From contig CAYRFQ010000037.1 of NCBI GenBank assembly GCA_964423615.1, positions 1 to 64,000 on the forward strand: a stretch of 64,000 bases of DNA, read 5' to 3'. Below, in pieces: positions 17,481-27,098 of this stretch. The notes beneath the pieces were generated by a model. The model was given only the letters and a program-made list of their open reading frames with translations, did no database searches and was not told the origin of the DNA. The position numbers were made by a program, and so were the translations under genes. The stretch's first letter is position 1, and each line of letters starts with the position of its first letter. This stretch comes from CAYRFQ01 sp964423615. Lineage in GTDB: Bacteria > Planctomycetota > Planctomycetia > Gemmatales > Gemmataceae.

Positions 17481-20400
17481 AATTCCACGCCCTGATCCAA
17501 CCCGCGTCTTGGTCGAGCAACTCCTCGGCGACCAAAAACACCAGTTCCAAAACGGAAGCCCCGTTCGAGTTGAGGATTATCTCTCCAAACATCCCGAATT
17601 GGGAGACGATCCCGACGCCATGCTGGATTTGCTCTACCAAGAGTTCGTCTTGCGCGAGCGAATGGGAGAAACCCCAGACGTCGATGAATACGTCGAACGA
17701 TTTCCAGAACTGGCGACCGAGATCAATCTCCAGTTCCGAATCGACGATGCCTTCGCAGATGGGGACTTCGACTCCACCGACTTCACCCAAAGCTTGGCTT
17801 CCGGACAAAATCTGCCACCTGACGGTCCTGTCACCCAGACGGAACCTCGACCTGTTCCGGGTTACGACATCTTGGAAGTGCTCGGGCGAGGGGGCATGGG
17901 TGTCGTCTACAAGGCCGTTCAGCTTCGTCCTCGTCGGGTTGTTGCGTTGAAGATGATCCTGGCGGGAGACCATGCTTCGGACGAACACCGAGCGCGATTC
18001 CTTCAAGAAGCCGAGGCGATCGCCCGACTCCAGCACCCCAACATCGTTCAGATTTTTGAAGTGAGTGAGACGGATGGGAATCCGTTCTTTGCCCTCGAAT
18101 ACGTTGAAGGTGGCACATTAGCCCATCGTTTCAGCGGGACGCCACAACCCGCACGTTTTGCCTGCGAACTGGTCGAAACCGTTGCTCACGCTACGCACGC
18201 CGCTCACCAACAAGGGATCATCCATCGAGATTTGAAGCCCGCGAACATTCTCCTCCGAGCCGAAGGAAAAAGTGACACGAATTCGCAGGAGCAGAAGTCG
18301 ACGCTCCCACCGAAGGACAACACAAAACAAACTGACGAGGAGGTTTCGGCGACGGGCTCACAAACTCTCGTTCCCAAGATCACCGACTTCGGCCTGGCTC
18401 GGTTAGTCGAAAGCGACTCTGCCCAGACGCAAACGGGGCAGTTCATGGGTACACCGAGCTACTGCGCTCCCGAGCAAGCTGCCGGACAGATTCGTGAAAT
18501 CGGTCCGCACACCGATGTTTATGCGTTGGGTGCGATCTTGTACGAGGCTCTCACGGGCAGGCCGCCATTTCGTGGAACGACTCCCGTCGAAACGCTCATG
18601 CTCGTGCAGTATCAAGAGCCCGTCTCACCGCGAGCTTTGAATCCCTCCGTCCCCAAGGACTTGGAAACGATCTGTTTGAAGTGTCTCCGCAAGAAGCCCG
18701 AGGATCGCTACCCTTCGGGACTCGCGCTGGCCGAAGACTTGCGTCGATTTCAACAAGACGAACCCATTCTCGCGCGGCCCGTCGGGACGATCGAACGTGG
18801 CGTCAAATGGTCCCGGCGGCATCCCATGACGGTGGCCTTTCTTGCCGCCGTGTTGCTGCTCGTCGTGGGCGGTGTGGCTGCTGGGTTCGCTTACCTGAAG
18901 ATCACGTCGGACCGAGCGGCCGAGCGTGCTCAGCAACAAATCGAAAACCAAAAGATCAAAGCCGAGCGAGCCAAGCAAGAATTCGAAGCGGAATTACGAC
19001 GGCTCAAAAAAGCCGAACGAAGAAAGCAAGCCGAAGCCCAGATTCGCATCCGGATCGGAGACGTTCAGCAGGAAGGCCGGGCTCTCCAAAAACTCCTGGA
19101 AGAACCAGGAGGGGTATTCCGGCTGTTGAACACTCCGGCGAACTGGCAACAGCGAATCGACAGAATGCGCTACTCGTGGGAACGCGCCAACGATATCCAA
19201 AAACGGTCCGAGGCAGGAATCGATCCAGGGCTTGAACAACAACTCGGCGCACTCAAACTCAAGCTCGACGAAGATCAACAGAATAAAAACTGGGCCATGG
19301 CCCTCGAAGCAGCCCGCGAGAAAGAAGCGATGAGTTCCGGGGCGACTCCTTTGCTCCAAGAAGGCATCCAGATGTATGGAGATGTCTTCCGTCGTTTCGG
19401 CATCGACATCATGACGCAAACGCCCGAACGAATCCTTGAAAGGATTCGGGAATCCCCCATTCGTGAGAGGTGGATTGCCGGATTGCAAGCCTGGTCGACC
19501 GATCTTCGTCTCACATTGCCTCGCTCCGATCTGGAATCCGAGGCTTTGTACGCACGTATTGTAACGGTACTCCGATCGGATACTACCGACCCCCTGGTTC
19601 GGGCCATGTATGATCCCCGGATCATCGGCAGTCGCTCTGCGTGTACAGAGTTAGCACAAAGTCTCCTCCAAGATCGCGAGAAGTTACGACGTTTATCCCC
19701 CCAAACGGCCGAAGTATTGGGCCAGTTCCTTGGGTATCACGGAGCCAACGCAACTCCCTGGCTCAAGCGGGTCCAAGAAATCTATCCGCGCGACTTTTGG
19801 CTTGCGTTCGACCTCGGAAACGACCTCTCGACTGAGCAACCGGAGTTGGCCGAGGGGTACTTTCGAATTGCGCTTGCGGTTCGTCCCAATAGCGTCGTTG
19901 CGTGGAACGCTCTGGGGCTCGCTTTGTTAAAGCAAGAGAAACTCAAAGCTGCCCAAGTAGTCTTCACCAAAGCCGTTGAGATCGCTCCGACAAGTGCTCT
20001 GGTTAAGACTGGTCTGGGGGACGCTTTCATGCGGCTCGGTGACATCGATCAGGCCTACGCAGTTACCCGTGAAGCCATCCAAAACGATGCAACCTTTGGA
20101 CTTGCCTGGAACAACTTGAGTTTACTTCTCAGGAAGAAAAGGCAGTGGACCGAAGCGGCGAAGGCGGCCAAGAAGGCAACAGAACTCGATCCGAACGACG
20201 AACGTCACTGGCTCAACCTTGGTCTTGCTCTCCGCAAGTTAGACCAGCCTGACGAGGCCCGTCACGCCTTCGAGAAGGCTCGCGAAGTCACGCCGAAGAA
20301 TGCTACCGCCTGGGCACACCTTGGGGGAACCTATCTCGATCAAAATAGGCTCCAGGAAGCCGAACGGCATCTCAACGAAGCGATGAAATTGAATCCGCGA

Positions 20401-22335
20401 CTGGCTGTGAATTGGGCCAACAAGTGTGTCTTGCTTGCCAGGACGGGAAAGCTCCAGGAAGCCGTCGGGGCTTTCCGCAAGACGCTGGAACTCGATAGTG
20501 TTTACTCTCCAGAGTGGGGCAAACTCAAGGCGGTTTTCAAGGAGTTGACGCCGAGAAACGACGCCGAGAAAATTCAAGAACACAACGAACAAGTCGCGAG
20601 TTTCTGGGCAGGCATTGGCGAAGCCTATCTCACGATCCGCCCGAAGAAACTTGCGAAACGGGCGTCCCAACTCGCAGATAAGAAGCGGTGGAACAAAGCT
20701 GGCTTGGTACTCAAGACAGCCCTCGAGTATGACCCGAAATGTGCATGGGCTTGGCTCAACCGGAGTATCCTGCTTCGAGAACAAGGCCAACACAACGAAG
20801 CCGTGAGTGCTGCGAAGAAGGCCACCAAACTGGCTCCCAAAGACTACCGAGCGTTTTACCAGTTGGGTTTCGCTTTCCGCAAAACGCGAGAATTCGAGGA
20901 GGCCCACGAGGCCCTGAAGACGGCTCATCGTCTCGCTCCCCAGAATGCCGAAGTCATGGCACAAATCGGAGTGGTTCACTTGTATCTGGGGAACCGTAAC
21001 GAAGGAACCGAATGGCTCGAGAAGGCCACACGCCTCGATTCGAAAATTACGGAGTGTTGGGTTGCCTTGGGGCAAGTTTGGGCCGAAAGGGGCGAGATGC
21101 GCAAAGCCGCCGAAGCCTTCCAGAAAGTCCTGACTATCGATCCGACTTCGACTGCCGGCTGGAATGATTTGGGTAAGGTCTACATGGAATTCGGGGAGTC
21201 AAAGAAGGCGGCGGAGGCATTTCGTAAAGCTACCGAACTCGAACCTGACGACCACCGTTTTTGGATTCATCTGGGCATCGCTGCGGCTCAACAAGGCGAC
21301 CAGGAGGAGGCCGCAGCGGCCTTTCGCAAGTCCGTAAGGGTTGCTCCGACTTCCCCCGATTCCCATTACAACTTGGGTCTCGTAAGGCTGAGTCGGGGCG
21401 ATTTCCAGGAGGCCTTACGGTCGCTCCGGAGAGCCCAGAAACTCGGAGCGAAACTTCCCAACTGGCGAGAGCCTGTCAAAGAACGGATACGCCAAGGCGA
21501 AACAATGCTTGCCTTCGACCACAAGGTGACCGGGGTAGCTTCGGGGAAGGTCAAAGTTACCGACCCGCAGGAACTGCTGAAACTGGCACACTTCTGCTTC
21601 CAGGCCAAGCAACAATATCGCCTCGCGACGAAATTCTACGACCTGGCCTTCACCCAAGCTCCGAGGTTGATCGAAGACCTTTCGACTCCGTATGGCTCCG
21701 ATGCTCCCCAGGTCGCGGTGGTTGCTTCGAAAGGCATGGGGCGAGACGGCGAGGGGCTACGCTTGGACGAACAGGCTCGCTTGCGAGGTTTGGCTCTTTC
21801 GTGGCTTCGCGTGCGTCTTGAGGCCATACGGAAAGAAAAGGCAACGGCACCCTTGCAGTTGATCCAACGCGAGGGTGAGCTCCGCAAGTGGCTTCAGACG
21901 AGCGTTTTGGCAGCCGTCCGAGACAAAGCACACCTCGCCAAGCTCCCTGATGAAGAGCAGCAGAACTGGGAAACCCTCTGGGTGGAAACTCGAACTCTCC
22001 ACAAATCGTTCCGCGACCGATTTCAACAACGCCTTGTCCGAGGGGAACTGACGAACAAACAAACCGTGGCGAGTCTGCCAGTTCAGATGAAGGCTGGAAA
22101 CACCTATATCATCGACATGGAGAGTCAACAGTTTGACACCATGCTCGGGGTCACGCATTCCGAAGGCCAAATGCTCGCCCAGAACGACGACATCGTCCCC
22201 AACGAAAATCTCAACTCCCGGATCGTATTCACGCCAAAAGAATCGGGGCCTTATGAGATCCTGGCCACATCCTTTCGGCAACAAGGTCGTGGAGCTTATC
22301 AGATCACTATCTCGGAATTCACCAAGAAGAGCTGA
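17473..22335 (+). CDS. Giant membrane Ser/Thr protein kinase with TPR array and PPC-like C-terminus
   Basis: 1620 aa. The start overlaps the sigma factor stop (ATG 17473, TGA 17478). Residues 1-125 are an acidic N-terminal region with VEDYLSKHPELG and VDEYVERFPEL repeats. The kinase domain is about 129-430: GRGGMGVVYKA loop, catalytic Lys160 in VALKMIL, HRDLKPANILL with Asp253, then a roughly 40-residue insertion before ITDFGLARL, GTPSYCAPEQAAG and a PPFRGTTPVETL segment. A transmembrane helix near 450 (AFLAAVLLLVVGGVAAGFAY) is followed by a helical region with Arg/Lys/Glu coiled coil and about 15 TPR units (for example FRIALAVRPNSVVAWNALG, AKKATELDPNDERHWLNLG). The last 85 residues (QMKAGNTYIIDMESQQFDTML..., GPYEILATSF) look like a bacterial pre-peptidase C-terminal beta domain. 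A cytoplasmic kinase with a periplasmic TPR/PPC sensor is inferred. Confidence 0.92.
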   Translation: MSEIPRPDPTRVLVEQLLGDQKHQFQNGSPVRVEDYLSKHPELGDDPDAMLDLLYQEFVLRERMGETPDVDEYVERFPELATEINLQFRIDDAFADGDFDSTDFTQSLASGQNLPPDGPVTQTEPRPVPGYDILEVLGRGGMGVVYKAVQLRPRRVVALKMILAGDHASDEHRARFLQEAEAIARLQHPNIVQIFEVSETDGNPFFALEYVEGGTLAHRFSGTPQPARFACELVETVAHATHAAHQQGIIHRDLKPANILLRAEGKSDTNSQEQKSTLPPKDNTKQTDEEVSATGSQTLVPKITDFGLARLVESDSAQTQTGQFMGTPSYCAPEQAAGQIREIGPHTDVYALGAILYEALTGRPPFRGTTPVETLMLVQYQEPVSPRALNPSVPKDLETICLKCLRKKPEDRYPSGLALAEDLRRFQQDEPILARPVGTIERGVKWSRRHPMTVAFLAAVLLLVVGGVAAGFAYLKITSDRAAERAQQQIENQKIKAERAKQEFEAELRRLKKAERRKQAEAQIRIRIGDVQQEGRALQKLLEEPGGVFRLLNTPANWQQRIDRMRYSWERANDIQKRSEAGIDPGLEQQLGALKLKLDEDQQNKNWAMALEAAREKEAMSSGATPLLQEGIQMYGDVFRRFGIDIMTQTPERILERIRESPIRERWIAGLQAWSTDLRLTLPRSDLESEALYARIVTVLRSDTTDPLVRAMYDPRIIGSRSACTELAQSLLQDREKLRRLSPQTAEVLGQFLGYHGANATPWLKRVQEIYPRDFWLAFDLGNDLSTEQPELAEGYFRIALAVRPNSVVAWNALGLALLKQEKLKAAQVVFTKAVEIAPTSALVKTGLGDAFMRLGDIDQAYAVTREAIQNDATFGLAWNNLSLLLRKKRQWTEAAKAAKKATELDPNDERHWLNLGLALRKLDQPDEARHAFEKAREVTPKNATAWAHLGGTYLDQNRLQEAERHLNEAMKLNPRLAVNWANKCVLLARTGKLQEAVGAFRKTLELDSVYSPEWGKLKAVFKELTPRNDAEKIQEHNEQVASFWAGIGEAYLTIRPKKLAKRASQLADKKRWNKAGLVLKTALEYDPKCAWAWLNRSILLREQGQHNEAVSAAKKATKLAPKDYRAFYQLGFAFRKTREFEEAHEALKTAHRLAPQNAEVMAQIGVVHLYLGNRNEGTEWLEKATRLDSKITECWVALGQVWAERGEMRKAAEAFQKVLTIDPTSTAGWNDLGKVYMEFGESKKAAEAFRKATELEPDDHRFWIHLGIAAAQQGDQEEAAAAFRKSVRVAPTSPDSHYNLGLVRLSRGDFQEALRSLRRAQKLGAKLPNWREPVKERIRQGETMLAFDHKVTGVASGKVKVTDPQELLKLAHFCFQAKQQYRLATKFYDLAFTQAPRLIEDLSTPYGSDAPQVAVVASKGMGRDGEGLRLDEQARLRGLALSWLRVRLEAIRKEKATAPLQLIQREGELRKWLQTSVLAAVRDKAHLAKLPDEEQQNWETLWVETRTLHKSFRDRFQQRLVRGELTNKQTVASLPVQMKAGNTYIIDMESQQFDTMLGVTHSEGQMLAQNDDIVPNENLNSRIVFTPKESGPYEILATSFRQQGRGAYQITISEFTKKS

Positions 22336-22498
22336 GGGAAGGCCTTGGCTTCAGGACTCTTTTCGACTCTCAATCCGGCTGTTGAATAATTTCGGCAACA
22401 AACACCTTCCTTCTGTCCGGCTTCCGCTGTCTACTTCTCGCTAATCCGTACAGGCGATGGTCACCTGACATGTGAGAGGTAACTCCCCGCCAGCGATC

Positions 22499-22560
22499 GT
22501 CGCGGCTTGAGACGTCGCGGCTTGAGACGTCGCGGCTTGAGACGTCGCGGCTTGCTAGAC
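22499..22560 (+). repeat. 15-bp tandem repeat gtcgcggcttgagac
   Basis: Three perfect 15-bp units (22499-22543) plus a diverged fourth (gtcgcggcttgctagac, 22544-22560). Head-to-tail with no spacers, so it is not a CRISPR. Confidence 0.92.
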
Positions 22561-22844
22561 CACACCCGCAAGCTCCATTTTGGGTTGCGCGATAACGCAA
22601 TACCTGGCCCCTCCTTGGACGAGGGTACGAAAGTCAGTACATTCCGATTCCTACGAGCCTCGTTGTTGAGAAATCCCACAGAACTTCCTTTCCCTTGCGC
22701 CGAAAACCCGGCGTACCCCTCCAACCTCACAAAAAGTAGCGTTGTGTTGGTCAGAGAAGCTAGGTCCGTGATTGCCAACCTGGTGATCTGTGTTATAACG
22801 ATCCTGGGATGGATTATTGAGGGCTGAGCCGTCAGTGAACCAAG

Positions 22845-22980
22845 GTAGCAGGCATACTCCGTGTGCCGTTGCAAAATAACCTCAAGAAACGGGCCACACG
22901 GATCTTATTTATCCAACAGCCCGAGTGTGTCCGCTACGACACCAAGAACCGGACGGCACACGGAGTGTGTCTGCTACTTT
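22845..22980. repeat. Inverted pair of dispersed GGCAC-hairpin repeat
   Basis: A minus-oriented copy (22845-22870, gtagcaggcatactccgtgt and so on) faces a plus-oriented copy (22953-22980, acggcacacggagtgtgtct followed by gctacttt). A partial third copy (gagtgtgtccgctac) lies at about 22923-22937. Each copy can form a GGCACAC/GTGTGCC-type hairpin. Confidence 0.8.
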
Positions 22981-23063
22981 ATCCGCGCACAGATCAATAG
23001 AACGAAGTCCATTCGAAACATCAACGTCGAACAGAGATAGCTCGGTCGCGGGAGTCTGGGATT

Positions 23064-26000
23064 ATGTCACAAGTCATTTCGTTCGGGGCCTTGGATGCTA
23101 GAGTTGAAAATCCGAAACCGCACGCCGATTCTCCGTTCCGCATCGCCGTTCTTGGGGACTTCAGCGGCCGCGTCAACCAGGGAAAAAAGAGCACAACGGA
23201 GAAGTTGAAGAACCGGAAGGCTCGTAAGATCGATCGCGAAAATTTTGACTCCGTCATGGGCAAGTTCAAGCCCAAATTGACGCTCACCTTGCCCAAACTC
23301 GACGAGCCTATCGAACTGTCAGTACCAGCACTCGACGACTTCGAACCTGACGAACTCGTGATGATGATCGATGCGTTCGCAGACTGTGAATCGGGTTATG
23401 CCAAAACGCTGTTGATGAACGACCTGTTGCACCATCCCGATACTCAAGCCTTGGAAGGTGGGTGGCGGAGTGTCGATTGGCTGTTGAAACGCGTCGCCAA
23501 GCGCGACTACAACGTGGATGTCGTGCTCTACAACATCTCGTTCGAAGAATTTTGCGAAGATCTCACCGGTTCGGATGACCTTGCCCAAACGGCGATGTAT
23601 CACTTGTTGGTCGAGAAGATTGCCGAAGATCCGAAAGGGGAGCCGTGGGGGTTGTTTGTAGGCAATTATCAATTCGACATCACACCACAGCATGCTGAGG
23701 TCCTAGGCCGAATGGCCAAGATCGCGAAAGCTGCGGGAGTCGCCTTTTTTGCGAACGCAGACCCTCGGTTGACGTCCAAGTCCGCAACAATTGACAACGA
23801 AGCCGAGGAACAGTGGAGCGCGTTGCGGCAACTCCCCGAAGCGTCGTACTTAGGACTTGCCGCTCCAAGATTTCTCGTCAGAGCCCCCTACGGAGAAGCA
23901 ACGCGGGCAGTCGAGCGATTTCGCTACGAAGAGTTCACCGACCCCAAGGACAACTGTTACTTGTGGGGCGGGGGTGCGTTTGCTTGCGCAGGGCTTTTGG
24001 GGTCCTCGTTCGGCGGAAAGGGATGGGCGTTTGTGCCTGGGGAACACCTCGACTTGCACGAAATGGCCATGCACGTTTGGCGAGACGAAGATGACGACGA
24101 ACACATGACGCTCGCCGAAACGTGGCTGAAGAAGAACAGCACCGAACGTTTGGCGAGCTTGGGAATCATGCCCTTGTTGTGCGTCAAGAACCGCAATGCG
24201 ATGCAGTTGTTGCGATTTCAATCGTTGGCCCAACCACCCAAAGGTCAGGTTTCTGTCTCCCTCACCGGTCGATGGGGACAGCCCAATCTCGCGAAACCAG
24301 GTGCCGCACCACCACCCTCAGCTAGCGCGGTCATCGGAGGACCTGGAGAGGCTCCAACTCCGTCTGTTGGTTCTTCCCAAGGAAGCATCCCCCAGCCTCC
24401 CGTCCAAGACGGTCTGGCCCCTGCCGAGCCGACTCCAGGCAACGACCAACCGCCCACAGATGGACCAGCGGCCCAAGAAGACGACATGGACCCGGAACTC
24501 GCAGCCATGTTGGCCGACATGGATTCCGCAGGAGAATCTGCTCCCACTACCGAATCCGAGCCCGAAGATGAAATGGACCCGGAGTTGGCCGCCCTCTTGG
24601 CCGACATGGATTCTCCACCCGAACAAGCTGCCGATCCGGAGCCTGAGGAAGAAGAGATGGACCCGGAGTTGGCCGCCCTTCTCGCCGACCTCGATACACC
24701 AAACGAAGAGAGCACAGAGCCTCCCGAGGACGAGGAAGACCCGGAACTGGCGGCACTTCTGGCTGATCTGGAAGGTGGAGACGAACCGGGCAACGAACCA
24801 ACTGCCCAGGAAGACGAAGAAGAGGACCCGGAACTGGCCGCCTTGTTGGCAGGTCTTGAGAACGACGAACAGACCGAGGAAACCGAGACTGCTACAGACA
24901 AGACTACCGGAGAGGACGACGAAGAGGATCCGGAACTGGCCGCCTTACTCGCCGGTTTGGAAAGCGACGAGGATGAACCCGAAGGAGAGGAAGCCACAGC
25001 CACTGAGCCNNNNNNNNNNNNNNNNNNNNNNNNNNNNNNNNNNNNNNNNNNNNNNNNNNNNNNNNNNNNNNNNNNNNNNNNNNNNNNNNNNNNNNNNNNN
25101 NNNNNNNNNGTTTGGAAAGCGACGAGGATGAACCCGAAGGAGAGGAAGCCACAGCCACTGAGCCAACTCTCGAACCGACTGCCCAAGACGAAGAAGACGA
25201 AGAAGAGGATCCGGAACTGGCCGCCTTACTCGCCGGTTTGGAAAGCAACGAGGATGAACCCGAAGGAGAGGAAGCCACAGCCACTGAGCCGACTCTCGAA
25301 CCAACTCCCCAGGAAGACGAAGAAGAGGACCCGGAACTGGCCGCCTTGTTGGCAGGTCTCGAGGACGACGAACAGACCGAGGATACCAAGGACGACACCA
25401 CACTCGACGACACCACTGCCGTACAAGAGTCCGCTGACGAACAAGAGGATCCAGAACTCGCAGCCCTCTTGGCAAGTCTGGAAGGGGGTGACGATGATGA
25501 CCAAGCGGATACGGAGGAAACCGAAACGGCCACAGACGAGGTTAGTGCAGAAGGCGCAGAAGAGGATCCGGAGTTGGCCGCTTTGCTCGCCAGTTTGGAA
25601 AGCGACGAGGATGAACCCGAAGGAGAGGAAGCCACAGCCACTGAGCCGACTCTCGAACCAACTCCCCAGGAAGACGAAGAAGAGGACCCGGAACTGGCCG
25701 CCTTGTTGGCAGGTATCGAGGACGACGAAGAAGACGACGAGGAACCCGAGACTGCTACAGACGACACCGAACCGGCGGACTTGGTAGACACACAAGAGCC
25801 CACCGAGGAACAAGACGATCCGGAACTGGCCGCCTTGCTCGCAGGACTCGAAGACGACGAGGATGAGGCCGACGTTCAAACCGAGGAATCATCTGGGGAA
25901 GGGGAAGATGCCGAGGAAGACCCAGAGTTGGCCGCGTTGCTGGCCGGTCTCGAGGACGACGAAGAACCTGACGATGAGGAAGTCACAGTTCCCGACCTAC

Positions 26001-27067
26001 CTCCCGAAACGATCGCAGGAGATGAAGACGACGAAGACGACCCGGAACTGGCCGCCTTGCTCGCGGGGCTCGAAGACGACGAAGATGAGGCCGAGGAAGA
26101 CACGGACGATAATGCCCAGGCAACGGTGAATACCCAAGAGGAACCTGAGGACTTTCAAGAAGATCAAGAGGCAGAAAGTCAGCCTCACGCGGAAGACAGT
26201 CCGGTGCCCCAGAGCAACAACGAACAAGACGAACAAGTTCGTCCGTCGCCCGAGTCGGAGACCACAGACGGGCCAACCGTCGAATCTCCAACAGAATCTC
26301 CTGATCCGGAACCAATCGCTGCTCCAACGACCGAGATGTTGCCGACCGATCTCGCGGCCGAAATTCAATCCCTTGGGGGACGAACTACTCTGGAGGACTT
26401 GGGATGGCCGACATTCGTTCCGGGTTTCGCGGAAGACTTGCCTCGACAACTCGCTATTTTGCGAAACGGTACGAAGCACTCGGCTGCAGAACAGGAAGTC
26501 CAGATGCTGATCCGAGAATGCGGCGGATACGACGCCTTGGGGAACTTTGGAGTGACTGCGGAACAAGGACTGCGAACGCAAATTGCTGGGCTGCGGCAAA
26601 TTCGAAAAGACATGGAGCGTGTCCGGGCGTTGACTGACGGCCAACTCCAATCACTCGCCCGGTCGTATGGAGCCGATCTCGACGATCGACGGACCGACGA
26701 AGAGAAGATCGATGTCTTGCTCAAGGCCAGAGAGTATCACGAGTGGGCTACGCGACCGAAGAACGCCGAGATCGCTGGGACTTTGCAAGATGCACCATTC
26801 TCGGCAAAACGTCGAGCGCAACTCGAAAATCAACTCAATGCACTTGGTGGGGCTGCGGCCTATTACGAGTGGATCACGGCTCATCCCCAAGATGAACAAC
26901 CGGAAGCCACACTCGAAGCCGAGGTCGTGCTGTTGCAAATGGTCAAGCAGTACAACGACCTCGGTGGCGACGAAGCGTATCAGGCGAAAGCTGCGGGAAC
27001 CACTTCCCGACCCGAAACGTTGTCCAACAAACTCGAGCAACTCAAGGCGGCGCTTGCGTTGGATTGA
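23064..27067 (+). CDS. TssB-TssC fusion: single-chain T6SS contractile sheath protein with acidic repeat tail
   Basis: One gene of about 1330 aa. The 100-N gap at 25010-25109 creates an artificial frame change, because identical sequence flanks the gap in the same codon phase. Residues 1-120 match TssB/VipA: SPFRIAVLGDFSGRV, RKIDRENFDSVMGKFKPKL, PALDDFEPDELV. From residue 120 the sequence is TssC/VipB core: LLHHPDTQALEGGWRSVDWL, WGLFVGNYQFD, YLGLAAPRFLVRAPYGEATR, CYLWGGGAFACA, LGIMPLLCVKNRN. The usual N-terminal part of TssC is missing. After a Pro-rich linker (about 395-470) come at least 14 DPELAALLA-type acidic repeats, then a roughly 245-residue helical domain of unknown type (from about nt 26330). 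TssB and TssC normally are separate and form the contractile sheath around the Hcp tube. TssF and TssG lie downstream on the other strand. Confidence 0.9.
24483..26110 (+). repeat. Coding acidic repeat array, core DPELAALLA(G/D)LE
   Basis: Six complete core motifs before the assembly gap and eight after it, spaced about 25-45 residues apart and joined by Glu/Asp/Thr/Pro-rich linkers such as DEPEGEEATATEPTLEPT. Each core would make a short amphipathic helix. At DNA level some units are nearly identical (for example the block ending gaagccacagccactgagcc recurs four times), pointing to recent duplication. Confidence 0.92.
25010..25109. other. Assembly gap, 100 N, inside the acidic repeats
   Basis: Exactly 100 N. 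About 55 bp at 24955-25009 recurs unchanged at 25110-25164, directly on the other side. The two contigs therefore end in the same or an almost identical repeat unit, and the true missing length could be anything, including a simple overlap. The frame shift across it is not real. Confidence 0.97.
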
Positions 27068-27098
27068 CTTGAATCCCTCGCGAGGTGCCCGACACGAA

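Larger units (their letters stand above)
22336..23063. other. 728-bp repeat-rich intergenic region
   Basis: No convincing gene is seen between the kinase and the T6SS sheath gene. It holds a 15-bp tandem repeat (22499-22560) and an inverted pair of the dispersed GGCAC-hairpin repeat (22845-22980). Several short open frames here translate into repeat-derived Arg-rich or Leu/Cys-rich peptides and are not credible. Confidence 0.75.

Noticed and set aside
22499..22560. CRISPR-like array
   Set aside because: 15-bp units are head-to-tail with no spacers and there are no cas genes.
23064..27067. Two separate genes (23064-25787 and 25112-27067)
   Set aside because: The break is caused by the 100-N placeholder; identical flanks keep one frame, so it is one gene.
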